Under the pieces are notes generated by a model that made no database searches, was not told where the DNA came from, and worked only from the letters and a program-made list of their open reading frames with translations. Positions 45,101 through 53,781 of a DNA stretch of 64,000 nt are shown in pieces (positions within the stretch are counted from its first letter, which is position 1; each line of letters opens with the position of its first letter). Origin of the DNA: Microbulbifer thermotolerans (GTDB lineage Bacteria; Pseudomonadota; Gammaproteobacteria; Pseudomonadales; Cellvibrionaceae); the NCBI RefSeq assembly GCF_900112305.1, contig NZ_FOKT01000007.1, forward strand, positions 197,398 to 261,397. The letters run 5' to 3'. Position numbers and translations under genes: made by a program.

Positions 45101-48100
45101 ACGGGCGCACGAGTTTTCAGGTTACTTATGCAGACAATGGTGGGAACCCAATCTTTAGCCAAGTTGTCGCCAACGACGGTTCCGGCGGTGCAGGTGCCTG
45201 TTTCAAATCGGGGGATGACTGGGAGAACCCGCAATTCGGTGCGGGCCAGGCATGTAATCCAGATTATCCCGGTTATCCACAGTGGCAGGACTGGACTGCT
45301 CAGCTGACAATCACTGAACCCAAACTGCATATCACCAAGGAAGTTTGTAATTTCACCCAGGCCGGGGAGAATCTCAGCGCTTGTGTTTGGGAAGACGAAA
45401 ATGTCCGCGGCAGTAAGTTCGATGACTTCGTTTACCGTATCACGGTAGAAAACCGTCAGGAAGACGGCCCTACAGCCGCGCCCGCCTATGATGTGGTGAT
45501 TACCGATATTCTCGATAGCCCGCAGATCTGTGTTTGGCCTTTTGATCGGGATGACTTGAACAATACGCCGGAAGGGGATTTCGGCCTGGTCGGTATCGAC
45601 AATATCGGTGCCAATAATTACCAGTATGACCCGAGTAATCCCGATGCGGATATTCACTGTAAGGAAAATGGTGAGTCCGCGTACATCACTTTCTCTTACG
45701 ATCACTCGGATGCGCTCAAGCAAATCGATGCTGGCGATAGTGTTGAACTCTTTTACCGGGTCACCCCGCACCGCACGGTGGTGCCGAATCAGATGTTCGA
45801 CAACACCGCTAATATTTTCCGCTACGACAGTTTGAGTGCAGAAGCGGGAAATCAAACCGCGCCGCGTATTGAAAACGTCAACCACCCGGGGGCGGACGGC
45901 AGTGTACCGCCGCGTGCGGATAACCGCGCCCACGGTGGTGCGCGTATCTATTGTGTCGACGGTAGCGACTACTGCGGTTCCGACGCGGCCCGCATGACCA
46001 TTATCGGGGTGGACTCAGAGCCCAAGGCGGTGGTGGAAACTTCCACTTACAACGCCGGTATTGCCACTGATCCGGATATGGCTTTGGGGCCAATAGTCGG
46101 TCCTGATGACCGTGTTGATGTGGTTGTGGGTGAGGAAGTGCGCTTCCGTCTGGTCGGCACAGTACCTGCCGCACGTTTGCGGAATCTCACCTTCCGCGAC
46201 GAACTTCCGGATGGACTCCGTTGCGTGGAAGTGGAAGAAGTAGACCTTAGCGCTCTGGATCCGGATGCCAACTGGTACACCGGTGACGGTCCCACGACGC
46301 CAAAAGAGGGGACCACCTGCAGCGGCAATATTGTGGAGTGGCGCTATGGCGACCAGTATCTGCTCGACTATGACACCAGCAAATACGGAGACTTCGACGG
46401 CCTCTTCCCCATTACCCTGACCTTTGTGGCCAGGGTAGAAAACAACAGCATCACCGCGCATGGCGCCACGCTGACCAACCCGGGCGGTGTCGCGCAGATG
46501 ACTTACGAGGACGCCGCGGGCAACCTGCAACAGCCAGCGAATTTCGATCCGATCAGCCTGAACGTGCGCGGCCCGCGCATAGAGCTGACCAAGGAATTCT
46601 CCGTCGAAGAAGTCGATGCCGATGACATAGTCACCGTCACCGTCACTGCCACCAACCCGGACTCCGCAACCAGCGCCACCGCCTACGATCTGCGGGTGCT
46701 TAACGATTTGCGCGGAACCAAATACCGCTATGTCGAGGGCAGTGAAGTCGGTGTAGATGTTGTCGATTTCCTGGATGGGGATACGAACGCGCCCATCTTC
46801 CGCTGGAATCGCAATGACACCGCGGCCCCCTACGCCATTCCTGTGGGCGGCTCAGTGACTTTCAGTTACAAGGTGCGCGTCGTCGGCGAAACGGAAGAGC
46901 CCGGTGTCACTGTGGCGCCGCACGAAGAGCTGATGAACACCATCGAAGCACGCTGGCAGTCGCTGCCGGGCAATGATATTGCCCTCAACGCGAGCGGGCT
47001 GATCGGTGACAATGGCGCGGAAGACGGGATGCGTATCGGTGATCTTCCGGGTGTCGCCGGGGATGTCAATGACTACGAAACCGATGCGCAGGACTCCACT
47101 ACGGTATGGGGGCTGCAGTTTACAAAGGCCGATATTACCGCGGACAACAGCCCGGAATCCCGTACGATTGGATCGCACCGTCGCTTTGAATTGGTCATTG
47201 ATTTGCCGGAAGGCATTACCAGTGGCGTGGAGGTTACAGATAACCTCAACAATGGCACGGTGAGTTATGTACTCAATACCGCTGATGCAAACTTCCCCCT
47301 CGAGTGCGAGTATCGGGACATAGAGGCGATCGATAGCGGTGCAGGCCCGGTTAGTGCCCCGGCCATTGATTCCGGTTGTTCGCTATTGGGCGTGCCGGCA
47401 AATGACAGCGCCGACACGATCATCTGGAATATTGGCACTGTCGATACCGACAGTGAGGACGACAGCGCCGCGAACGACAAGAATCCACAGATTCGCATCC
47501 GCTATTGGGCGCGGATTAATAATGACGACGCGACAGATGACGGCGACGAACTCAGTAACCTGGCAACTCTGGAATACACCAATGGCCAGGATGGCAGTAC
47601 CGAGCAGCTTCAGCCGCCGGCGACCGCCCCTGTCACCGCAGCCGAACCGCGCCTAAAAGTTGCAAAAACGGTCGCCAATAAAAATGGCAACGTCAATGCC
47701 CAGGGGGGTGACACGCTGGTTTACACCCTGGAAATCAGCCACGAGGCGTCCAATAGCGCAGCTTATGACCTGAGTATTGTCGACAGCCTGGCGCCCGAGC
47801 TGGTGCTGGATACTGGCTCCATCAACCTGACGCTGCAGGGCGCAGGTTGTGCGGCCGTGGACAGTTTCCAATTGCAGCCACAGACACAGCCGGACGGTTC
47901 CGTGGCCTGGGGCCGCATCCGGGGCGATGATAGCCTGGATCTGCCACTCGGTTGCGCTGTTACGCTGACTTACGAGGCCAGCGTGCAGGGCGCATTCGGT
48001 GGTGTAATCGAAAACAGCGTGCTGGTCGGCTGGACTTCTCAGAATCAAACGGACCCCACCCAGCCGTACGAGCGCGATGACAGTGACTGTATCGGCAACG

Positions 48101-51100
48101 CCGGCGGTGTTGCCAGTGGCCGAAATGATTACTGCACCTATGGCGAAGCCTCTATTGTCACTGAAGACAATACCTTCCTGACAAAAACGGTGGTCTCCGA
48201 CAGCTACGATCCGGAAAACGACGCCGGTGTGCGCATCGGCGATACGGTGACCTACAGCCTGCAGTTAGGGCTGCAGCCGGGAATGACGCAGGAGCTGGTA
48301 GTGACCGACGAGCTGCCCACCGGACTGGTACTGGAAACAATAGTCAGCACCAGCTGTGATGACGGCTACACCTGCTCGTCGGTGACACTGCCGACACTGC
48401 CGGCGACCGGTACCGTGGAATGGCGTTTCGGCGATGTGGAGCGCAATAATCCGGCACCGTTTGAAATTCAGTACATTGCCAGAGTCGTCGATGATCCCGC
48501 GCTCGCCGGGGATGCCAGTATCGAATTGCGCAACCGGGCGCTGCTGAGTTATGTCGGCTCCGACGGCCACCCCACGCCGACAGATCTTCAGGACGAAGCG
48601 GCCATTACTGTACTGCAGCCGGTGTTCGACCCACTGGTGAAATCGGAAAGGGGCGGCAAGCCCAACCCCTATACCGTTGTCGATTTGATAAACGACGTTA
48701 TGCAGTTCCGCCTGCAAGCCTGCAACAGCGGTGGAGCCCCCGCATACGGTATTGAATTGACCGACGACCTGGCGCCGCAGATGGATCAGACCTCCATCGA
48801 AAATCTCGCGCTTTACCTTTTCGACGGCACCAACCTGGAGCCGCTGGTTGACGGGACCGATTACACCTATACCGCGCCGCAAAATCCCGGTGAGGACATG
48901 CTGTTCCAAGTGAGCAGACCTGTTGCGCCGGGTCAGTGTCTGTACATTGATTACGACATCGGTTTTCAGTCCGAAGTCGGCGGCGGCGAAACCTGGGACA
49001 ATACCTTCACAATCAACCAGCACTGGTCGCAGCCGGATGCTTCCGGCCGCCAATACGCGGCACTACCCGAAGCGGCGCCCTTTGTGATGACCACCGCGGA
49101 GGCAAATGCCGGCCCGCTGCTCAAAGAACTGATTTCCCCCGATGACGGCACGGCGACCATTGGCGAAGAAGTGCGTTACCGCATCACCATTCCGCAGACG
49201 CCGGTGCCAACTTCCTCGCTCACCGATGTGGTGGTTACCGACACACTCGACGGCCTCGGTGACATCATGGTGTTCGAGAGCGCTACTTTGAATGGTGCAC
49301 CTATTACACCGGCCAGCCCCACGGATCTCACTTTTGATATCGGTGTGATTACCGCGGGTACCAGTGCCGAGCTGGAAATTGTGGCGCGGGTGGCCGACGT
49401 GGATAACGCCGTGGACGGTACCGTTATCGTCAACAGCGCCGACTACAGCTATAGCGAAGGCGGCAATACGGTTGTCGGCGGCGGCAATTCCGTTGAACTT
49501 ACCATCGTCGAGCCCAAGTTGATCATGGATAAGCAGGGACCCGACGGTGGCACGCTGCAATCCGGTGTGCCCGGCCGCTTTGTGTTGGACCTGCGCAACG
49601 AAGGCGGCGGTGAAGCCTGGGATATTACGGTTGTCGATCTCTTGCCCGATACCGACCAGGGCGGTCTCTGTCAGACGCCGCCGCAAATCGCCGCAGTAGA
49701 AATTGTCGATGCCGGCGGTACCGTATTGAGTGTACTGGCGGAGTCCACGGACTACAGCGCCGTTTTCGATGCCGACAACTGTACCCTTACCCTGACCGGC
49801 AGCGGTGCCAACGCCGTACTGCTGCCCGAGCACCATTTGCGCATCAGCTACGACGCTTACCTGGATGCGGATACCGAGCACAACGCGTCCCTGACCAATG
49901 TGGCGGGCGCAACCCTCTGGTACAGTCTGGAGAGCACACAGACCGGCGCGCGTGTTTATGACCCGGGCTTTACCAATGACCCGCCGGATGGTACGCCTTC
50001 GGTGGAAGACCACGAAGACGCCTATACCTTGACGGCGGAAGTCCCCAGGATTTCCTTCCACAAAGCGGTGGCAAACCTGACCAGTGGTCTGACTCCGGCG
50101 GCCACGGCGGCGCCCGGCGACCAATTGCAGTACACCCTGACGTTGACCAACCTGAACGATCTGGATGTCGAGAATATCGAGATTACCGATGAGTTGGGGC
50201 GCTTGAATGCCTTGCCGCTGTACGAATCCGGCACATTGCAGATTGTTTCGGTTCCGATGGGGGCCGACACCAGCGGCACCGATGCCATGGGGGGAACGCA
50301 TGGTAGCGGGCTGTTGAATGTCAGCGGCTTGTCACTGGCCGCGGGCGAGACCCTGGAAATTATCTATGAAGTTACTTTAGCGGCTGTAATCGACAGCGGC
50401 ACCACCGTGCTGAACCAGGCTCAGGTACAGCTGCCCGGCCAGGCGCTGCAATATAGTGACGATCCAAATATCAACGGTGCCGATGATCCGGACACCGTCG
50501 GCGATGAAGACCCGACACAGATTCTCATTGAATCGGCTCCGCTACTGGTAGTCGAGAAAACTTCCGCGGATCTCACAGGCGACCCCGACTTGTTGCTGGC
50601 CGGCGATACATTGCGCTACACCATCCGCGTGGAAAATACCGGCAATGAAAATATTGTCGATGCCATGCTGCGTGACCAGGTGCCGGCCAATACCACCTAC
50701 GTGCCTGGTTCCACCACCCTGAACGGTGCGATGGTGGACGATGTCAATGGCAGCACGCCCCTGGCGGCGGGAATGTCGATTAATTCCCCGGGAGCGGAGG
50801 AAGGTTTTGTCGGTGCAACGGCCGCAGGTGCGGCGCCGGTTGTCGTTACGTTTGATGTCACCATCAACGATGTCAACGACGGCACGGTGATTTCCAACCA
50901 GGGCTATGTGAATGGCGCCGGTGCCGGCAGCGGCGCTTTTGATGAAGTGCCCTCAGACGATCCGTCCACCGATACGCCCAATGACCCCACGATCGACATC
51001 GTCGGCGACCTGCCGCTGCTGATCGCCCTTAAAACCGTGGAAATCGTCGAAGATAACTTGTCCGCGGGTGTTGTCGATCCCGGTGATGTACTGCGTTACA

Positions 51101-53781
51101 CCATTGCGGTTACCAATATGGGCGGGGTGGACGCCACCAGGGTTGCCCTGACCGACCCCATCCCCGCCAACACCACCTACGTGGCCGGCAGCACCACCCT
51201 TAACGGCATGGTGGTGGCGGATAACGCCGGTGGTATGTCGCGCTTAGATGCCGGCCTGCCCATTTCCTCCGCCGACCTCACACCGCCACTGCCCGGTGCC
51301 GATGAGGGCGTGATTACGTCCATGCAGACAGCGACGGTCACCTTCGACGTGATGGTGAATGCCGATACGCCGCGGGGAACCATCATCAGCAACCAGGGCA
51401 GTGTCTACAGCGAGGAGCTGCCGCTGACCCTGACCGACGCCGACGGCAACCCGGCCAACGGCGCCCAGCCCACCCTTGTGGTGGTGGGCGATGCGCAGCA
51501 ACTGGCGATCACTAAGGAAGTCGCTGTGGTCGGCGGCGGCGCCGCGGAGGCGGGCGCCATACTCGAATATCTGATTACCGTCACCAATATCAGCGCTGTG
51601 CCCGCCACCTATGTGGTTATTACCGACGACCTGCTGGTGGCGGGTGAGAATGTGCTCACTTATGTGGAGGACTCTGCGCAGCTGAACGGCCAGGCGGACG
51701 GAATTACCGTGGTCGATACGGTAATTAGCGCGGACTACTCCGCGCTCTACGGCGAGCTGCAACCCAATGAAATGGCTACCCTGCGCTTCCAGGCGAAGCT
51801 CTCGGAAGACCTGGAGATCGGTTACCGGGTGCTGAACACCGCCGAGGTGCGCTGGAATGATCCCCCCATGTACAACCAGGCCAGTGTCGCCATCGATGTG
51901 GGCGGCACGCCCGGTATCGCCAATGTGAGCGGTTACCTCTGGCACGATGTGAACTTCAACGAGCGCCTGGATGCGGACGAATCGCTGTTGAGCAACTGGA
52001 CCGTGGATTTGTACTTCAACAACGCCTTGTTGGAGACGGTGCAGAGTGACGATCAGGGGTATTTCCAATTCCAGGGCCTGGTGCCCAATTACATGGAAAT
52101 GGATGCTGTGGATGGTGCCAGCTACGAGCTGCGGTTCACCGCGCCGGATGCCGGTGAAAATACCGCATCTCTCGGTAACACCAGCTCGGATTACACCGAC
52201 GGGCCGCAACATATCAGCGCAATTTTCTTGGAGTCTGGCGCCAACCCGCAGAACCTGAATCTGCCGATTACGCCCAACGGCACCGTCTACGACTCGGTGC
52301 TGCGCCAGCCCCTGGCCGGCGCCACCCTGACGATGCTGCGCGCCTCCAGTGGCCAAGCGCTGCCGGCACGCTGCTTCGACGACGAAAAACAACAGAACCA
52401 GGTGAGCCTGCCCGGCGGTTACTACAAATTCGATATCAACTTTAGTGATCCCGCCTGTCCCGCCCATGCCGACTATCTGATACAGGTACAGGCGCCGGGT
52501 GACGACTTTGTCAGTGGGCCGTCGCAGATTATTCCAGCGCAGACAAGTGCGGATACCGCCGGCTTTGATGTGGCGGCTTGCCTCGGCAGCAGCGCGGACA
52601 AAATCCCCGGCACTGCTGAGCACTGCGAAGTGCAACTCTCCGAATTGCCGCCGCCAGTGGATATTGATGCGCGCGACGAGGCTACTGATTATTACCTGCG
52701 CCTGACTCTGGACGACGACCGGATTCCGGGTGAAAGCCAGCTGTTTAATAACCATATTCCGGTGGACCCGCAGCTGGAAGGTGCGCTGACGATTACTAAA
52801 ACGGCGGCGCTGTTGAACGTGACTCGCGCCCAGCTGGTGCCCTACACAATCACTTTCGGCAATACCCTGCCAGTGCCCATGACAGACCTGCAACTGGTGG
52901 ACTTCTTCCCCGCCGGCTTCAAATACGTCTCCGGCTCCGCGCGTCTCGACGGGGAACCGCTGGAGCCGGAAGTGAACGGACTGCAGCTGATTTGGTCGGA
53001 CCTGCGCGTAGAAGCGGAGCAGACCCGGGAAATGAAACTGTTGCTGGTGGTCGGCTCCGGTGTCAGCGAAGGCGAGTATGTGAACCGCGCGCGCATGTTC
53101 AACCAGCTGTCCGGCCAAGTAGCATCCGCCGAGGCATCCGCCACGGTGCGCGTGGTGCCGGACCCAACCTTCGATTGCACGGATGTGATTGGCAAGGTCT
53201 ACGACGACAAAAATATGAACGGCTATCAGGATCCGGGAGAGGGCGGTGTACCCGGTGCGCGGGTTGTCACTGCCACGGGCCTGAATGCCACCACCGATGC
53301 CTACGGTCGTTTCCATATCACCTGCGCGGTAGTACCGGACGAAAATCGTGGCTCCAATTTCATTATGAAACTGGACGACCGCAGCCTGCCCAGCGGCTAC
53401 CGCCTGACCACGGAAAACCCGCGCGTGGTGCGCGCGACACGCGGTAAAGCGGTCAAGATCAACTTCGGTGCCAGCCTGCACCGGGTGGTGCGCCTGGATA
53501 TGGCCGAGGCGGTGTTTGAACCCGGCACAACCGAACTGCGTCCGCAGTGGCACTCCCGCGTCGACCTGCTGCTGGAAAAACTGAGTGAAGCGCCCTCGGT
53601 ACTGCGCCTGGCCTATCTGGCGGAAAACGAAAACCCGGATCTGGTGGACGCGCGCCTGGCGGCCATCAAGGCGCGGATTGCAGACGCCTGGGCGAGCGAA
53701 TACGACCAATACGAGCTGACTATTGAAACTGAAATTTTCTGGCGGCGCGGCGCGCCGCCCAGCAGGGGAGGATTGCAATAA
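42148..53781 (+). CDS. Giant secreted DUF11-repeat surface protein with OmpA-like C terminus
   Basis: The frame gives 3,877 aa (GTG 42148; ATG 42157 is equally possible). A signal peptide spans about 4-36 (ending ATAQQ). Many DUF11 domains follow, e.g. APGDQLQYTLTLTNLNDLDV, LLAGDTLRYTIRVENTGNEN and VDPGDVLRYTIAVTNMGGVD, the last two with near-identical NTTYVxGSTTLNG segments. Near residues 3255-3350 and 3680-3760 are SdrD-B-like domains with Ca-type loops (DVNFNERLDADES; DDKNMNGYQDPGEGG), and a carboxypeptidase-regulatory-like domain sits near 3370-3470. The last about 80 residues (MAEAVFEPGTTELRPQWHSR) resemble an OmpA peptidoglycan-binding domain. It overlaps the downstream 1,715-aa gene (TAATG). 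A filament or adhesin anchored at the cell wall is the best inference. Confidence 0.85.
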   Translation: MAIMSDASGRKFLKRALFCCFFAFIGFLLSPVNATAQQLCPQPDLDITLLSSSYCELCAGGEVTLRIANNTQAQPGNTGSRQYRNENRDFSNVQVTLDLGQLDQVYTPGSVTWNISSLPRGAWTDRTVTLSPIAGAQEQLVAISRQISASATYTYGNCSGEEYRDREGTWPFDNWEDWEALPGSGSPSSESENFTDELPIKEPGPVVHKAVRNVDAGMPRGFFSNSASPSGDVVYGHEDDGIIWRIIVANGGDAPMYDVVFDDTMNPSGAANMDMVALCRTEADAEQVANGANPSSLSSCYAISGDSLSGSLLSDFGYGNSIAAGSSVTLYLAGYLRNSCTGQVNTFDGVEWGCFRNGSSGPRINNPGDISAGVENGLPNYSDNSARFGVLSEPNLNRGIQGLNNEGRLNYDVEFFGLHGESEPVGMRGMVRITLQNLTGGTINKVVLTDTLPDEYILDPNFEPQFEISSFRGNYQAYAGRVSRLDWVNRVTPVAGNQSYLSDARLKAPVFRLASDDNSLGTMANSDPNQVDLLRHGDEVTITFRIIQVNQNESLTYYDRMANLDNHDESGESAGSSRIDPASMGTLTNRLKVRWSDFCATNGYEHDDIPEAVQEFTPDPENLNVDIPHPLYIIRDEGSTPVTVNIWNSGGHTASDYLFYVTFGETINVDSAPAQCSLTVNPLYLDGKQVPLWNTPAWRGDGNPNSDGNPLPDNAKVYACDAGDLAGGASETLVFWLSKNHNVGDDLTMRADVIGQITLAEPGQESDWASSGEALVYPTPANLNGVDGTTPSQQLANNYTLDAVRGRALGFNLLKRYVPGSCKEAPNRGGSDGDGRNSPPHILVGEECDFDLYAGGWFGFETPGWNITVDSIAVADALPLHAGGDDSNTGRQHYIRKDELSDICSTSGLPHSPNSVCEGVIAPSGFSPSAALEESAGNSLSWTFGGTEVTSKDYWFLANMTTRLRNELEDQVSSPNQHGGISVDYGRTSFQVTYADNGGNPIFSQVVANDGSGGAGACFKSGDDWENPQFGAGQACNPDYPGYPQWQDWTAQLTITEPKLHITKEVCNFTQAGENLSACVWEDENVRGSKFDDFVYRITVENRQEDGPTAAPAYDVVITDILDSPQICVWPFDRDDLNNTPEGDFGLVGIDNIGANNYQYDPSNPDADIHCKENGESAYITFSYDHSDALKQIDAGDSVELFYRVTPHRTVVPNQMFDNTANIFRYDSLSAEAGNQTAPRIENVNHPGADGSVPPRADNRAHGGARIYCVDGSDYCGSDAARMTIIGVDSEPKAVVETSTYNAGIATDPDMALGPIVGPDDRVDVVVGEEVRFRLVGTVPAARLRNLTFRDELPDGLRCVEVEEVDLSALDPDANWYTGDGPTTPKEGTTCSGNIVEWRYGDQYLLDYDTSKYGDFDGLFPITLTFVARVENNSITAHGATLTNPGGVAQMTYEDAAGNLQQPANFDPISLNVRGPRIELTKEFSVEEVDADDIVTVTVTATNPDSATSATAYDLRVLNDLRGTKYRYVEGSEVGVDVVDFLDGDTNAPIFRWNRNDTAAPYAIPVGGSVTFSYKVRVVGETEEPGVTVAPHEELMNTIEARWQSLPGNDIALNASGLIGDNGAEDGMRIGDLPGVAGDVNDYETDAQDSTTVWGLQFTKADITADNSPESRTIGSHRRFELVIDLPEGITSGVEVTDNLNNGTVSYVLNTADANFPLECEYRDIEAIDSGAGPVSAPAIDSGCSLLGVPANDSADTIIWNIGTVDTDSEDDSAANDKNPQIRIRYWARINNDDATDDGDELSNLATLEYTNGQDGSTEQLQPPATAPVTAAEPRLKVAKTVANKNGNVNAQGGDTLVYTLEISHEASNSAAYDLSIVDSLAPELVLDTGSINLTLQGAGCAAVDSFQLQPQTQPDGSVAWGRIRGDDSLDLPLGCAVTLTYEASVQGAFGGVIENSVLVGWTSQNQTDPTQPYERDDSDCIGNAGGVASGRNDYCTYGEASIVTEDNTFLTKTVVSDSYDPENDAGVRIGDTVTYSLQLGLQPGMTQELVVTDELPTGLVLETIVSTSCDDGYTCSSVTLPTLPATGTVEWRFGDVERNNPAPFEIQYIARVVDDPALAGDASIELRNRALLSYVGSDGHPTPTDLQDEAAITVLQPVFDPLVKSERGGKPNPYTVVDLINDVMQFRLQACNSGGAPAYGIELTDDLAPQMDQTSIENLALYLFDGTNLEPLVDGTDYTYTAPQNPGEDMLFQVSRPVAPGQCLYIDYDIGFQSEVGGGETWDNTFTINQHWSQPDASGRQYAALPEAAPFVMTTAEANAGPLLKELISPDDGTATIGEEVRYRITIPQTPVPTSSLTDVVVTDTLDGLGDIMVFESATLNGAPITPASPTDLTFDIGVITAGTSAELEIVARVADVDNAVDGTVIVNSADYSYSEGGNTVVGGGNSVELTIVEPKLIMDKQGPDGGTLQSGVPGRFVLDLRNEGGGEAWDITVVDLLPDTDQGGLCQTPPQIAAVEIVDAGGTVLSVLAESTDYSAVFDADNCTLTLTGSGANAVLLPEHHLRISYDAYLDADTEHNASLTNVAGATLWYSLESTQTGARVYDPGFTNDPPDGTPSVEDHEDAYTLTAEVPRISFHKAVANLTSGLTPAATAAPGDQLQYTLTLTNLNDLDVENIEITDELGRLNALPLYESGTLQIVSVPMGADTSGTDAMGGTHGSGLLNVSGLSLAAGETLEIIYEVTLAAVIDSGTTVLNQAQVQLPGQALQYSDDPNINGADDPDTVGDEDPTQILIESAPLLVVEKTSADLTGDPDLLLAGDTLRYTIRVENTGNENIVDAMLRDQVPANTTYVPGSTTLNGAMVDDVNGSTPLAAGMSINSPGAEEGFVGATAAGAAPVVVTFDVTINDVNDGTVISNQGYVNGAGAGSGAFDEVPSDDPSTDTPNDPTIDIVGDLPLLIALKTVEIVEDNLSAGVVDPGDVLRYTIAVTNMGGVDATRVALTDPIPANTTYVAGSTTLNGMVVADNAGGMSRLDAGLPISSADLTPPLPGADEGVITSMQTATVTFDVMVNADTPRGTIISNQGSVYSEELPLTLTDADGNPANGAQPTLVVVGDAQQLAITKEVAVVGGGAAEAGAILEYLITVTNISAVPATYVVITDDLLVAGENVLTYVEDSAQLNGQADGITVVDTVISADYSALYGELQPNEMATLRFQAKLSEDLEIGYRVLNTAEVRWNDPPMYNQASVAIDVGGTPGIANVSGYLWHDVNFNERLDADESLLSNWTVDLYFNNALLETVQSDDQGYFQFQGLVPNYMEMDAVDGASYELRFTAPDAGENTASLGNTSSDYTDGPQHISAIFLESGANPQNLNLPITPNGTVYDSVLRQPLAGATLTMLRASSGQALPARCFDDEKQQNQVSLPGGYYKFDINFSDPACPAHADYLIQVQAPGDDFVSGPSQIIPAQTSADTAGFDVAACLGSSADKIPGTAEHCEVQLSELPPPVDIDARDEATDYYLRLTLDDDRIPGESQLFNNHIPVDPQLEGALTITKTAALLNVTRAQLVPYTITFGNTLPVPMTDLQLVDFFPAGFKYVSGSARLDGEPLEPEVNGLQLIWSDLRVEAEQTREMKLLLVVGSGVSEGEYVNRARMFNQLSGQVASAEASATVRVVPDPTFDCTDVIGKVYDDKNMNGYQDPGEGGVPGARVVTATGLNATTDAYGRFHITCAVVPDENRGSNFIMKLDDRSLPSGYRLTTENPRVVRATRGKAVKINFGASLHRVVRLDMAEAVFEPGTTELRPQWHSRVDLLLEKLSEAPSVLRLAYLAENENPDLVDARLAAIKARIADAWASEYDQYELTIETEIFWRRGAPPSRGGLQ

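Noticed and set aside
44179..45933. 584-codon open frame on the minus strand
   Set aside because: Antisense shadow of the DUF11 gene with no ribosome site and no recognisable domain.
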